DNA from: Methanoregula sp.
Lineage (GTDB): Archaea > Halobacteriota > Methanomicrobia > Methanomicrobiales > Methanospirillaceae
Reading direction: 5' to 3'
DNA: 41,144 nt
Assembly (NCBI RefSeq): GCF_003170075.1
Contig: NZ_PMZU01000009.1
Coordinates: forward strand, 1 to 41,144
Position 1 is the first letter of the stretch. Each line of letters starts with the position of its first letter. Below the pieces are notes generated by a model that was given only the letters and a program-made list of their open reading frames with translations, ran no database searches and was not told where the DNA came from. Positions 8,069 to 15,901 of the stretch are shown in pieces. Both the position numbers and the translations under genes were made by a program.

Positions 8069-10897
8069 GTGCACCTGATCGTTGCAGAAAAGAACATCTC
8101 GGCCCGCAGGATCGCCCAGATCCTTGCCGGGGGACAAAAAGTCGTCGAGAAGAAGGATGCCGGGGTCTCGACCTACAGTTTCGGCGACACGACAACCGTG
8201 GGGCTACGCGGCCACGTTGTCGAAGTCGACTTCGAGCCCGGCTACGAGAACTGGCGCAGTGAAAAGTACACCCCCCGCAGCCTGATCGATGCAAAGACCA
8301 TCAAGGTGCCAACCGAGAAAAGGATCGTCGCGCTCCTCCAGAAACTGGCCCGTCACGCAGAGCGTGTCACCATTGCAACCGATTTTGATACCGAGGGGGA
8401 GCTAATCGGAAAAGAGGCGTACGAACTGATCCGGGCCGTCAACCGGAACGTGAAGGTCGACCGGGCCCGGTTCTCTGCGATCACCCCGCAGGAAATAAAA
8501 AGCGCGTTTGCGAATACGACCGATCTTGACTTCGCGCTTGCCTCAGCAGGCGAGGCACGGCAGTCCATCGACCTGATGTGGGGCGCGTCGCTGACCCGGT
8601 TCATCTCGCTTGCCGCACGCCGGGGGGGAAATAACATCCTCTCGGTCGGCCGGGTGCAGAGTCCCACGCTCTCCATGATCGTCGACCGGGAAAAGGAGAT
8701 CGAGAAATTTGTCCCGGAGAAGTACTGGCAGCTCGGCCTTATGACCGAGAAGGCCGGGGAGCAGATCGAGGCCCGGCACACGAACGGCCGGTTCAAGGAC
8801 CAGAAAACCGCAGAACTCGCCCGCGACCGGACAAAAGAACCGCTGGTCGTGACTGAGATCAGGGAAGGGACCAAGCAGGACCGGTCCCCCTCGCCATTCG
8901 ATACGACAACCTATATCGTTGCCGCCGCCCGGCTCGGTTTTTCCGCGGCAAATGCAATGCGGATCGCCGAAGAATTATACATGAACGGGTACATCTCATA
9001 CCCGAGGACCGATAACACGGTCTATCCGGCATCACTTGACTTAAACGGCGTGCTTGCGACTATCCGGAATTCACCATTTAAAAAAGATGTGGAGTGGACG
9101 ATCGCCCACCGGCGCCCGGAGCCGACCCGGGGCAAGAAGTCCACCACCGACCACCCGCCAATCCACCCGACCGGGGTTGCCACCCGGGATGGGATCGGGG
9201 ACGATGCATTCCGGATCTACGAACTCGTGCTCCGCCGGTTCCTTGCGACCCTGGCTCCGGACGCGCTCTGGCAGACCTTAAAAGTTAATTTCGATGCCGG
9301 CGGCGAGCCCTACACCACGACCGGAGGGTATCTGATCGAACCGGGCTGGCATGAGGTCTACCCCTTCTCCGAGGCAAAGGAGACGATCCTCCCGGCGTTT
9401 GCTGCAGGTGAGAAACTGCCGATCCGCAAGGTTTCCCTCGATGAAAAGGAGACGATGCCCCCGGCCCGGTACACGCAGAGCAAGCTTATCCAGAGAATGG
9501 AGGAACTCAGTCTCGGGACAAAGAGCACGCGGCACGAGGTGATTGCGAAACTCGTCTCCCGCAAGTATGTGGAAGGAAACCCGCTGCGCCCGACCCTTGT
9601 GGGCCGTGTCGTGACCGAAGCGCTCGAACACCATGCCGATGCGATCACCAAACCCGACATGACCCAGACGATCGAGTCGCACATGCAGCAGATAAAGGAG
9701 AGCAAGAGCACCAGCGACGACGTCGTAAAAGAGTCCCGCAGCATGCTGCACGCGGCATTCGACCAGCTCGAGGCAAACGAACAGGTGATAGGGGACGACA
9801 TCCGGAACCGGACCGCAGAAGAGCTCAACCTCGGCAAATGCCCGGTCTGCGGCGGGACGCTCGCGATCAAGCACCTGCGGGGCTCGACCCAGTTCATCGG
9901 GTGCTCCCGGTACCCCGAGTGCACGTTCAACATCGGCCTCCCGGTCACCATGTGGGGCTGGGCAGTACGCACCGATGACATCTGCGAGAAGCACCACCTC
10001 CATTTCGTACGCCTCGTGAGAAAAGGCGCCCGTCCCTGGGATATCGGGTGTCCGCTCTGCCATCACATCAGTTCCAATACAGAATCACTCACCGAGATCC
10101 CCTCTATGAATGAGGCTCTCCTGGAAAAAGCCCGGTCCCGGCACATCTACACCGTTGCCGAGATCGCCCGCAGCGAGCCTGAACGCCTTTCTAAAACCCT
10201 TGAACTGGCACCGGAGGCAGCGCAGAAACTTAAAACCGAGGCAGAAGGCGTGCTCGAAAAACTGCGCCGGCGCTCCGAGTGCCGCAAGTTCATGCGAAAC
10301 CACTTGATCCCAAGAAAAGGGCGCAGTTATTCAAAGATCATGACGGCCTTGAAAGAGTCCGGGGTGTCAGATCTTGCCGACCTCGCAAAGGCAGACCCGG
10401 GCACCCTCCAGAAAGCCGGTATCGGCGAGAACGAGGCACACGACCTCCTGACCGAAGCCCGGATCACCTACAACGGGCAGCTCTTAAAGGTGATGGGCAT
10501 TCCAGCGGTAAGCCTCAAGAAGTACATCGCGGCAGGGATTATCAGCCCGGATGAATTTGTTTCAACCACGCCTGAAAACCTGAGCAAGAAGACCGGCATG
10601 AGTACCGGTACCGTGAACCGGCACGTGGCGCTTGTCTGCGAATACCTGCACCGGCCCGTGCCCGTAAAGGTCCCCCGTGTTCGGAGTGAGAAAGGGCGAA
10701 AGGAACTGCTTTCGGTGAAGGGCCTGACCGAGACCGTGGCAGAGAAATTTGCCGGTGCCGGGGTCATCAACGGGGACAACCTGCTCGCTGCGGATATACA
10801 GCAGCTCAGTGCCACCACCGGGATTGACGCAGACAAGATCCGGACTTACCAGACCCTCTTACAAAAGAAACGCGAAAACGCGATCATCAGGATCTGA
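8069..10897 (+). CDS. topA: DNA topoisomerase I (type IA)
   Basis: A 942-residue type IA topoisomerase, which relaxes negative supercoils by passing one strand through a break in the other. The N-terminal Toprim domain carries Glu7 (VAEKN) and the DxDTEGE motif at 105-111. The active-site tyrosine is Tyr311 in GYISYPRTDN. After the core come two zinc-binding segments, CPVC...CSRYPEC (591-618) and CEKHHLHF...CPLC (639-664), and then a long C-terminal stretch with helix-hairpin-helix-like repeats (about 680-930, each with LAKADPGTLQKAGIGE-type turns). The start is GTG at 8069, giving the proper MHLIVAEKN opening. It is the last gene of the gat operon and is followed by a T-run. The repeat-rich tail is longer than in bacterial TopA but known in archaea. 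Confidence 0.95.
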   Translation: MHLIVAEKNISARRIAQILAGGQKVVEKKDAGVSTYSFGDTTTVGLRGHVVEVDFEPGYENWRSEKYTPRSLIDAKTIKVPTEKRIVALLQKLARHAERVTIATDFDTEGELIGKEAYELIRAVNRNVKVDRARFSAITPQEIKSAFANTTDLDFALASAGEARQSIDLMWGASLTRFISLAARRGGNNILSVGRVQSPTLSMIVDREKEIEKFVPEKYWQLGLMTEKAGEQIEARHTNGRFKDQKTAELARDRTKEPLVVTEIREGTKQDRSPSPFDTTTYIVAAARLGFSAANAMRIAEELYMNGYISYPRTDNTVYPASLDLNGVLATIRNSPFKKDVEWTIAHRRPEPTRGKKSTTDHPPIHPTGVATRDGIGDDAFRIYELVLRRFLATLAPDALWQTLKVNFDAGGEPYTTTGGYLIEPGWHEVYPFSEAKETILPAFAAGEKLPIRKVSLDEKETMPPARYTQSKLIQRMEELSLGTKSTRHEVIAKLVSRKYVEGNPLRPTLVGRVVTEALEHHADAITKPDMTQTIESHMQQIKESKSTSDDVVKESRSMLHAAFDQLEANEQVIGDDIRNRTAEELNLGKCPVCGGTLAIKHLRGSTQFIGCSRYPECTFNIGLPVTMWGWAVRTDDICEKHHLHFVRLVRKGARPWDIGCPLCHHISSNTESLTEIPSMNEALLEKARSRHIYTVAEIARSEPERLSKTLELAPEAAQKLKTEAEGVLEKLRRRSECRKFMRNHLIPRKGRSYSKIMTALKESGVSDLADLAKADPGTLQKAGIGENEAHDLLTEARITYNGQLLKVMGIPAVSLKKYIAAGIISPDEFVSTTPENLSKKTGMSTGTVNRHVALVCEYLHRPVPVKVPRVRSEKGRKELLSVKGLTETVAEKFAGAGVINGDNLLAADIQQLSATTGIDADKIRTYQTLLQKKRENAIIRI

Positions 10898-10902
10898 TCT
10901 CC

Positions 10903-10909
10903 TTTTTTT
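10903..10909 (+). terminator. T-run terminator after topA
   Basis: Seven T residues begin six bases after the topA stop codon, with no strong hairpin, as is usual for archaeal intrinsic termination. Confidence 0.55.
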
Positions 10910-10987
10910 GTGAACTCATAATGTCCCGCGGCGGGGACATAGCACCGTTTTATTGAGATAAACAACACATGTACTTCTGATACTGAC

Positions 10988-11674
10988 ATGAAGTGGAAAG
11001 ACTGGGTGCATGTGACCAAACTCGACCCTGACAAGCAGCTCAAAGCCGGTGACATCGATGCGATCGCCACGAGCGGGACCGACGCACTGATGCTCTCGGG
11101 CACGCTGAACGTGACCAAAGAGAACCTGCTTTCCCTCCAGAAGCAGCTCGCCGCGTACGACCTGCCGCTCGTGATGGAACCCGCCGGTCCCGAGGCAGTG
11201 CTCCTCGATGGGATCGATTATGTCTTTGTGCCCAGCGTGATGAACACGACCGACGTGCAGTGGATCGTCGGGAAGCACCGTTACTGGGTGCAGCAGCAGA
11301 ACGGCCGTATCCCGTGGGATGCAGTCGTTCCCGAGGCATACATCGTACTCAACCCCAACTCATCGGTGGGCCGGGTTACAAAGGCGATCTGTGACCTCAA
11401 ACCTTCCGAGGTGGCGGCGTATACCTCCGTCGCGGACCACTACTTCCATTTCCCGATCGTCTATATCGAATACTCCGGGACGTACGGCGATCCCGCGGTC
11501 GTGAAAGCGGCCTCCGAAGCGCTTGACCAGTCGATCCTGTACTATGGCGGCGGGATCAATTCGGCTGAGAAAGCCGCTCTTATGGGGAAATACGCGGATA
11601 CGATCGTGGTCGGGAACGCAGTCTATGACCAGGGCGCCGCCGTCCTCAAGGCAACCGTGGACGCGGTCCAGTAA
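10988..11674 (+). CDS. Geranylgeranylglyceryl phosphate synthase
   Basis: A 228-residue TIM-barrel prenyltransferase of the PcrB/GGGPS family. It joins sn-glycerol-1-phosphate to geranylgeranyl diphosphate, the first committed step of archaeal ether lipid synthesis. The sequence shows the family order: [10 protein letters not shown] at the first strand, [14 protein letters not shown] (about 26-39), [13 protein letters not shown] (77-89), [11 protein letters not shown] near 155-165, [13 protein letters not shown] (phosphate-binding loop) and [13 protein letters not shown]. It belongs to the short soluble group. The ATG at 10988 lies about 35 bases after an AT-rich box A-like tract (TTTTATTG, about 10948-10955), so it probably has its own promoter with a short leader. 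trmJ follows nine bases after its stop. Confidence 0.93.
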   Translation: MKWKDWVHVTKLDPDKQLKAGDIDAIATSGTDALMLSGTLNVTKENLLSLQKQLAAYDLPLVMEPAGPEAVLLDGIDYVFVPSVMNTTDVQWIVGKHRYWVQQQNGRIPWDAVVPEAYIVLNPNSSVGRVTKAICDLKPSEVAAYTSVADHYFHFPIVYIEYSGTYGDPAVVKAASEALDQSILYYGGGINSAEKAALMGKYADTIVVGNAVYDQGAAVLKATVDAVQ

Positions 11675-11683
11675 CCTTTTTTT

Positions 11684-12469
11684 ATGCCTGAAATTGACAT
11701 CGTGCTCGTGGCCCCTCTCTATGAGGGAAATGTGGGGTTTGCCGCCCGGGCGATGAAAAATTTCGGGTTTACCCGGATGGTGCTCATCGATCCCTGTAAA
11801 CTCGGGAACGAGGCGAAAGCCCGCGCCTCCCATGCGCAGGATGTCCTGGAGAATGCGGAGGTCTGCACTATCGAGGATGTGTTTGCCCGGAGCAGTATCG
11901 TGGTCGCGACGACCGGGCAGGTTAGTAAATCAGTTTGCACCCCGATGAGGATGCCCTTCTATTCCCCCCATGAACTCCGGGAGCGGATCGGCACTGCGGA
12001 GGGGAGGGTCTCGATCCTCTTCGGGCGCGAGAACTGGGGGCTCAATAACGACGAGGTGAAGAAGAGCGACATAATCTGCACAATCCCGACTGCGGACGAT
12101 TACCCGATCATGAACCTCTCCCATGCGGTCGGTATTGTCTGCTACGAGCTCACGAACCTCCCGAGCAAGGAGTACCGGCTCGCCTCGCCCTACGAGATGG
12201 GATACCTGTACCGGCATATCGACCGGTTCCTTGATGAGGTGCACCACCCGGCGTTCAAGCGCGAGAATACGATGATCATGATCCGCCGCATTCTCGGGCG
12301 GGCCGGCCTTACGACCCGGGAGGCAAGCACCGTGCACGGCCTCCTGCGCCGGACCGAGTGGCACATCGATCCCGATGCGCTCGACAGGGAAAAAGAGGCC
12401 CAGCGGCGGCACAAGAACCAGCACGCTGAGGGGGAGGCCGACCGGGTTCCGAATACAGGTAAGGAATAG
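11684..12469 (+). CDS. trmJ: TrmJ-like SPOUT RNA 2'-O-methyltransferase
   Basis: A 261-residue SPOUT methyltransferase resembling TrmJ, which uses S-adenosylmethionine to methylate the 2'-OH of tRNA position 32. The SpoU motifs are clear: NVGFAARAMKNFGF (16-29, motif 1), SILFGRENWGLNNDEV (motif 2) and the knot segment IPTADDYPIMNLSHAVGIVCYEL (motif 3). A helical C-terminal extension (about 170-261) includes a region rich in charged residues, as in TrmJ. The final residues are highly charged and probably disordered. The ATG immediately follows a run of seven T residues (11677-11683), so most expression probably comes by read-through from the GGGP synthase gene. It could alternatively modify rRNA, but the match to archaeal TrmJ is good. 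Confidence 0.88.
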   Translation: MPEIDIVLVAPLYEGNVGFAARAMKNFGFTRMVLIDPCKLGNEAKARASHAQDVLENAEVCTIEDVFARSSIVVATTGQVSKSVCTPMRMPFYSPHELRERIGTAEGRVSILFGRENWGLNNDEVKKSDIICTIPTADDYPIMNLSHAVGIVCYELTNLPSKEYRLASPYEMGYLYRHIDRFLDEVHHPAFKRENTMIMIRRILGRAGLTTREASTVHGLLRRTEWHIDPDALDREKEAQRRHKNQHAEGEADRVPNTGKE

Positions 12470-12474
12470 ATCAC

Positions 12475-12482
12475 TTTTTTTT
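12475..12482 (+). terminator. T-run terminator after trmJ
   Basis: Eight consecutive T residues follow the trmJ stop by five bases. This is the longest T-run near that gene and it precedes the convergent peptidase remnant. Confidence 0.55.
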
Positions 12483-12586
12483 GTTGCCTACCGGGTTTCT
12501 CCTGTGACCGGCACAGATAGTGATATAATTACCGTAAAAATATGATAATTTCAGGCTGGCGACGTTTTCCGGTGTAACAAAAAAAG

Positions 12587-12895
12587 TTACCAGATGATTT
12601 GCTTCTCGCTGACATTCCGGTACAAAGCGTCACCGGGCTGGATCTCCGGGAATGCGTCGTAGAATTCCGGAATATTGAACAGGGCGCCGTCCACCCGGTA
12701 TCTGGCCGTGGTATGGGGATCAGTATATACCTGGTTGCGTAACGCCTCCTCCCGGTAATTTGCCCGCCACATTTGTGCAGCCACGAAGAAGAACTGCCGG
12801 TCCGCAGTATAATTGGATACTTCGTAACCTGATGACTGGTTTTCTGTATCCTTCCATGCATGATAGGCAGGCGTCAGGCCACCCTCTCCAGGTAT
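12587..12895 (-). pseudogene. C-terminal remnant of an M13 (neprilysin-family) metallopeptidase
   Basis: The last about 100 residues of this frame match the end of M13 peptidases: GGLTPAYHAWK, then QFFFVAAQMWRANYREEALR, VYTDPHTTARYRVDGAL (the family has a conserved YRVNG there), FNIPEFYDAFPEIQPGDALY and a closing IW just before the stop, as in the family. M13 enzymes are about 650-700 residues. The zinc HExxH motif and the GENIAD helix are missing, and upstream of about 12892 the frame runs into unrelated sequence and the thrS promoter. The frame is open to 13081, but that part does not resemble the family. The remnant is richer in A and T than its neighbours. It is very unlikely to be an active peptidase; expression of a small orphan domain cannot be excluded. 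Confidence 0.8.
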
Positions 12896-12985
12896 CACGA
12901 GAATAAGAAATAATGTAATTCTCTCAGGGATGCCCGGAACCAACCAGGTGTCGGGGGCAATGAGGGTATATACATTAAGAACCCA

Positions 12986-13015
12986 TTTTATACGAATAAT
13001 CGTTCCGGACTGGAG
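12986..13015 (+). promoter_or_regulatory. thrS box A and ribosome binding site
   Basis: A TATA box (TTTTATA, 12986-12992) lies about 35 bases before the thrS ATG, and a GGAG Shine-Dalgarno at 13012-13015 lies eight bases before it. The predicted transcript would start close to the Shine-Dalgarno. Confidence 0.6.
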
Positions 13016-13023
13016 ATGAAGCA

Positions 13024-14871
13024 ATGCGACTTCTTCTGATACATTCAGATTACATCGAATACGAAGCAAAAAAGAAAACAAAGATGGCCGAGGAGGGAGG
13101 CGTCCTCGCGGATCGCGAAGAAGACGCGCTCACCGTATTCTCTGCGGTAGAGTCCGTTGACCAGGAAGATATTGAAGGCGTGATCGCCCAGGCCATTGAT
13201 GAAATAAAGAAGACTGCGGGCCAGGTTCATACGGAAAAGATCGTCATCTACCCGTATGCACACCTCTCAAGCGATCTCGCACCCGCCAATGTCGCGGTGC
13301 CGGCCTTAAACGCGATAAAAGATGGCCTTACCGCAGAAGGGTTTGCCGTCAAACGTGCGCCGTTTGGCTGGTACAAGTCTTTCAAAATCTCGTGCAAGGG
13401 CCACCCGCTCTCCGAGCTCTCAAAGACGATTGTGCCCGGCGGCGAAGAAGGAGAAGCCATCTCTATAAAGAAGGGCAAGAAAGAGGTCACCCACGACTGG
13501 TTTGTCCTCACTCCTGACGGGAAGTCCCACGACTACCACGAATATCTCGACAACACGCCGTTTGGCTGCCTCGTGAAAAAGGAGCTCGGTGTCGCAGAGC
13601 CGACCGGCGGCGAACCGGCCCATGTCGGCCTGATGCGCGCTAAGGAGCTCGTCGATTACGAACCGGCAAGCGATGTCGGCTGCCTGCGCTGGATGCCCAA
13701 GGGCAAGCTCGTCCGCGATCTGCTGGCCGATTACGTCCTTACCATCCTGCTCCCCTACGGTGCGACCCCGGTCGAGACCCCGGTGATGTACGACCTTGGC
13801 GACAAGGCAATCTGCGAGCACGCGGCCAAATTCGGCGAGCGGCAGTACCGGTTCAAGAGCAACAACCGGGACATGATGCTCAGATTTGCTGCATGCTTTG
13901 GCATGTTCTCGATCATGCGGGACATGCACATCTCGAAAAACACCCTCCCCTTAAAGATGTACGAGCTCTCCACCTACTCCTTCCGGCACGAACAGAAAGG
14001 TGAAGTGATCGGGTTAAAGCGCCTGCGCTGTTTTACGATGCCCGACATGCACACGCTCTGTACTGATATGCCCGAGGCAATGAAGTGCTTCGAGGAGCAG
14101 CTTGCCATCGGCTGGCAGACCGGCCGGGACTTTGAAACAAAACTCGTCGCTGCATTCCGGTGCACAAAGAAGTTCTACGATGAGAACGAGGCATGGGTCA
14201 AAAAGATCGTGAAAGAATCTGACTGCCCGATGCTTCTCGAGATCCTCTCCGAGCGTATCCACTACTGGGAAGCCAAGATCGACCTTGCGGCGATCGACGG
14301 CCAGAACCGCCCGATCGAGAACCCGACCGTCCAGATCGATGTCGAGAGTTCGACCCGCTTTGATATCAAATACTTCAAGGATGACGGAACCCCGGTTCAC
14401 CCGCCCATCCTTCACTGCTCCCCAACCGGAAGTGTCGAGCGCGTGATCTGTGCGATCCTCGAAAACATCTCGACCCAGAAAGTCCCGGCCCTGCCGACCT
14501 GGCTCTCACCGACACAGGTGCGTGTCGTACCGGTTGCCGAGCGCCACACCGCGTATGCACAGGAAGTCTGCGACGCCCTTAATGCACAGAGCATCCGCTG
14601 CGACATCGATGACCGCGAGGAAAGTGTCGGAAAGAAAGTCCGTGAAGCCGGAATGGACTGGGTTCCGTACGTGATCGTGGTCGGCGATGACGAAGTCGCA
14701 TCGAAGAAGCTGACCGTGACCGTCCGGAAGAAATCGCAGCCCAACAAGCCATTCAAGGAGCAGATGACCGTGGATTCCCTTGCTGCTGCCGTAAAGAAAG
14801 AGATTGCTGAGAAGCCGTTCTGTCCACTCTATACCCCGCGCAAACTCTCCTTAAAAGCGCGGTATATCTAA
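13024..14871 (+). CDS. thrS: Threonyl-tRNA synthetase, archaeal type
   Basis: A 615-residue class II synthetase that charges tRNA(Thr). The first about 145 residues ([19 protein letters not shown] at the start, [13 protein letters not shown] near 78-90) form the archaeal editing domain related to D-aminoacyl-tRNA deacylases, which removes mischarged serine. It replaces the bacterial N2 domain. The catalytic core follows, with motif 2 around [19 protein letters not shown] and DMHTLC, and motif 3 in [17 protein letters not shown]. The anticodon-binding domain is at the end ([28 protein letters not shown]). The ATG has a good ribosome site. The gene stands alone with its own promoter and a T-rich terminator. 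The assignment is firm. Confidence 0.97.
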   Translation: MRLLLIHSDYIEYEAKKKTKMAEEGGVLADREEDALTVFSAVESVDQEDIEGVIAQAIDEIKKTAGQVHTEKIVIYPYAHLSSDLAPANVAVPALNAIKDGLTAEGFAVKRAPFGWYKSFKISCKGHPLSELSKTIVPGGEEGEAISIKKGKKEVTHDWFVLTPDGKSHDYHEYLDNTPFGCLVKKELGVAEPTGGEPAHVGLMRAKELVDYEPASDVGCLRWMPKGKLVRDLLADYVLTILLPYGATPVETPVMYDLGDKAICEHAAKFGERQYRFKSNNRDMMLRFAACFGMFSIMRDMHISKNTLPLKMYELSTYSFRHEQKGEVIGLKRLRCFTMPDMHTLCTDMPEAMKCFEEQLAIGWQTGRDFETKLVAAFRCTKKFYDENEAWVKKIVKESDCPMLLEILSERIHYWEAKIDLAAIDGQNRPIENPTVQIDVESSTRFDIKYFKDDGTPVHPPILHCSPTGSVERVICAILENISTQKVPALPTWLSPTQVRVVPVAERHTAYAQEVCDALNAQSIRCDIDDREESVGKKVREAGMDWVPYVIVVGDDEVASKKLTVTVRKKSQPNKPFKEQMTVDSLAAAVKKEIAEKPFCPLYTPRKLSLKARYI

Positions 14872-14874
14872 ACC

Positions 14875-14892
14875 TTTTTTCTTTCTTTTTTT
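14875..14892 (+). terminator. T-rich terminator after thrS
   Basis: Three T-runs of six, three and seven bases, interrupted by single C residues, start four bases after the thrS stop codon. Confidence 0.6.
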
Positions 14893-15072
14893 CGGAATGT
14901 CTGTTTTGAGGTTACCGACCGTTTGAACGGATATCAGGATAAGGTCAGGATCAGAGGGATCGTATCGGTCCCCCCGCAATCACGGAAATAAAGACATAAA
15001 TTATCAGTATCATGGAAAACCGGGGCTCTCTTTGCGCCGGGGCGCACTCCTTCATGAAAAGAGTGCCCATGA

Positions 15073-15492
15073 CTACTCCGCCGGTGCAATTCTCCACTTC
15101 CCCGGAGGAATGACTCCCTCGAACCGCGAGCCCACCCCGGGTATCCCGGTCTCTTTTATAGTAATGCCAGTGATGGCAAGAATGTCCCGGACCAAAAGCA
15201 GGCCAAGGCCGGATGACGTTGTGGGACCGGGCGAGGTGGTAAGACCGCGTTCGAAGATCAATTTCTTCTTGTCCTGCGGAATTCCTATCCCGTCGTCCTC
15301 AGAGATAAGCATGCACCCGGTCTTTACAGGTTCGCGGTGTATCCGCGGTATGACGGGCATGTACCCCGGCGAGTTGTCGCAGAGGTTGTACAGCACTTTG
15401 GCAAACATCGGGTCGGCAAAAATGGCAAAACCCGGCGCCGGCCCGGCATCGTGGCGTACCTGGAAAAAACCCTGATAAACACGCGCAGGTAA
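15073..15492 (-). pseudogene. Remnant of a histidine kinase (ATPase domain only)
   Basis: The frame keeps the second half of a histidine kinase. From about 15480 leftwards it reads FAIFADPMFAKVLYNLCDN (N box), then SEDDGIGIPQDKKKLIFERG (G1 and F boxes) and SGLGLLLVRDILAITGI (G2 box), ending PPGKWRIAPAE. This closely follows the end of the intact kinase at 23384-24859. Upstream the frame is closed by a stop at 15493-15495, and no histidine-box, PAS or membrane part is found before the receiver gene at 15536. The usual N-box glycine region is also altered (NSPGYMPV). The missing phosphoacceptor domain and the stop make this a decayed 3' fragment. An alternative is an orphan ATPase protein starting at the ATG at 15408, but that would lose part of the fold. 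Confidence 0.75.
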
Positions 15493-15535
15493 TTATTCAC
15501 AAAAAAGGTCGCCATGTTCCCGGTGTCCGGGAAAA

Positions 15536-15901
15536 TTATGCAAGAAATTGTTGGAGGGTGGTTTTGAGTTCGTCGAAGGTGACCGGTTTCTGGAGAATTC
15601 CCAGTTTCGGGTCATGAAGTTCTGCCATTCTCTCGGCACCAACGGGTGAGGCGGTAAAGAGGATCACGGGGATCTCCCGCTGGTTGTATTCCGTTCGCAG
15701 CCTGTCCAGGAACTCCCAACCTGAAAGGGGCGACATCATGATGTCAAGGAGGATCAGGGCCGGCGGCTCTATTCTGACATAGGTTAGGGCGTCGAGTCCG
15801 TTAGGGATCAGTACAGGATCGTATCCCAGTTTTTTCAGCAGGATATCCATAAGGTCGAGGATAGGCTGATCGTCCTCGACTACCACAATCTTAGGTTTCA
15901 T
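15536..15901 (-). CDS. Response regulator receiver protein
   Basis: A stand-alone CheY-like receiver of 121 residues from the ATG at 15901. The acidic pair EDD follows the first strand. The phosphoacceptor is the aspartate in LILLDIMMSPLSGWEF (residue 53 from this start), the Ser/Thr switch is in VILFTAS, and the conserved lysine is in ILQKPVTFDEL. It has no output domain, so it must act by protein contact or in a phosphorelay. The ATG at 15901 is preferred over the GTG at 15910 because AGGTGATC lies correctly upstream. The start overlaps the end of the sensor kinase gene by 11 bases, which makes that kinase its likely partner. Confidence 0.9.
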   Translation of the reverse strand: MKPKIVVVEDDQPILDLMDILLKKLGYDPVLIPNGLDALTYVRIEPPALILLDIMMSPLSGWEFLDRLRTEYNQREIPVILFTASPVGAERMAELHDPKLGILQKPVTFDELKTTLQQFLA

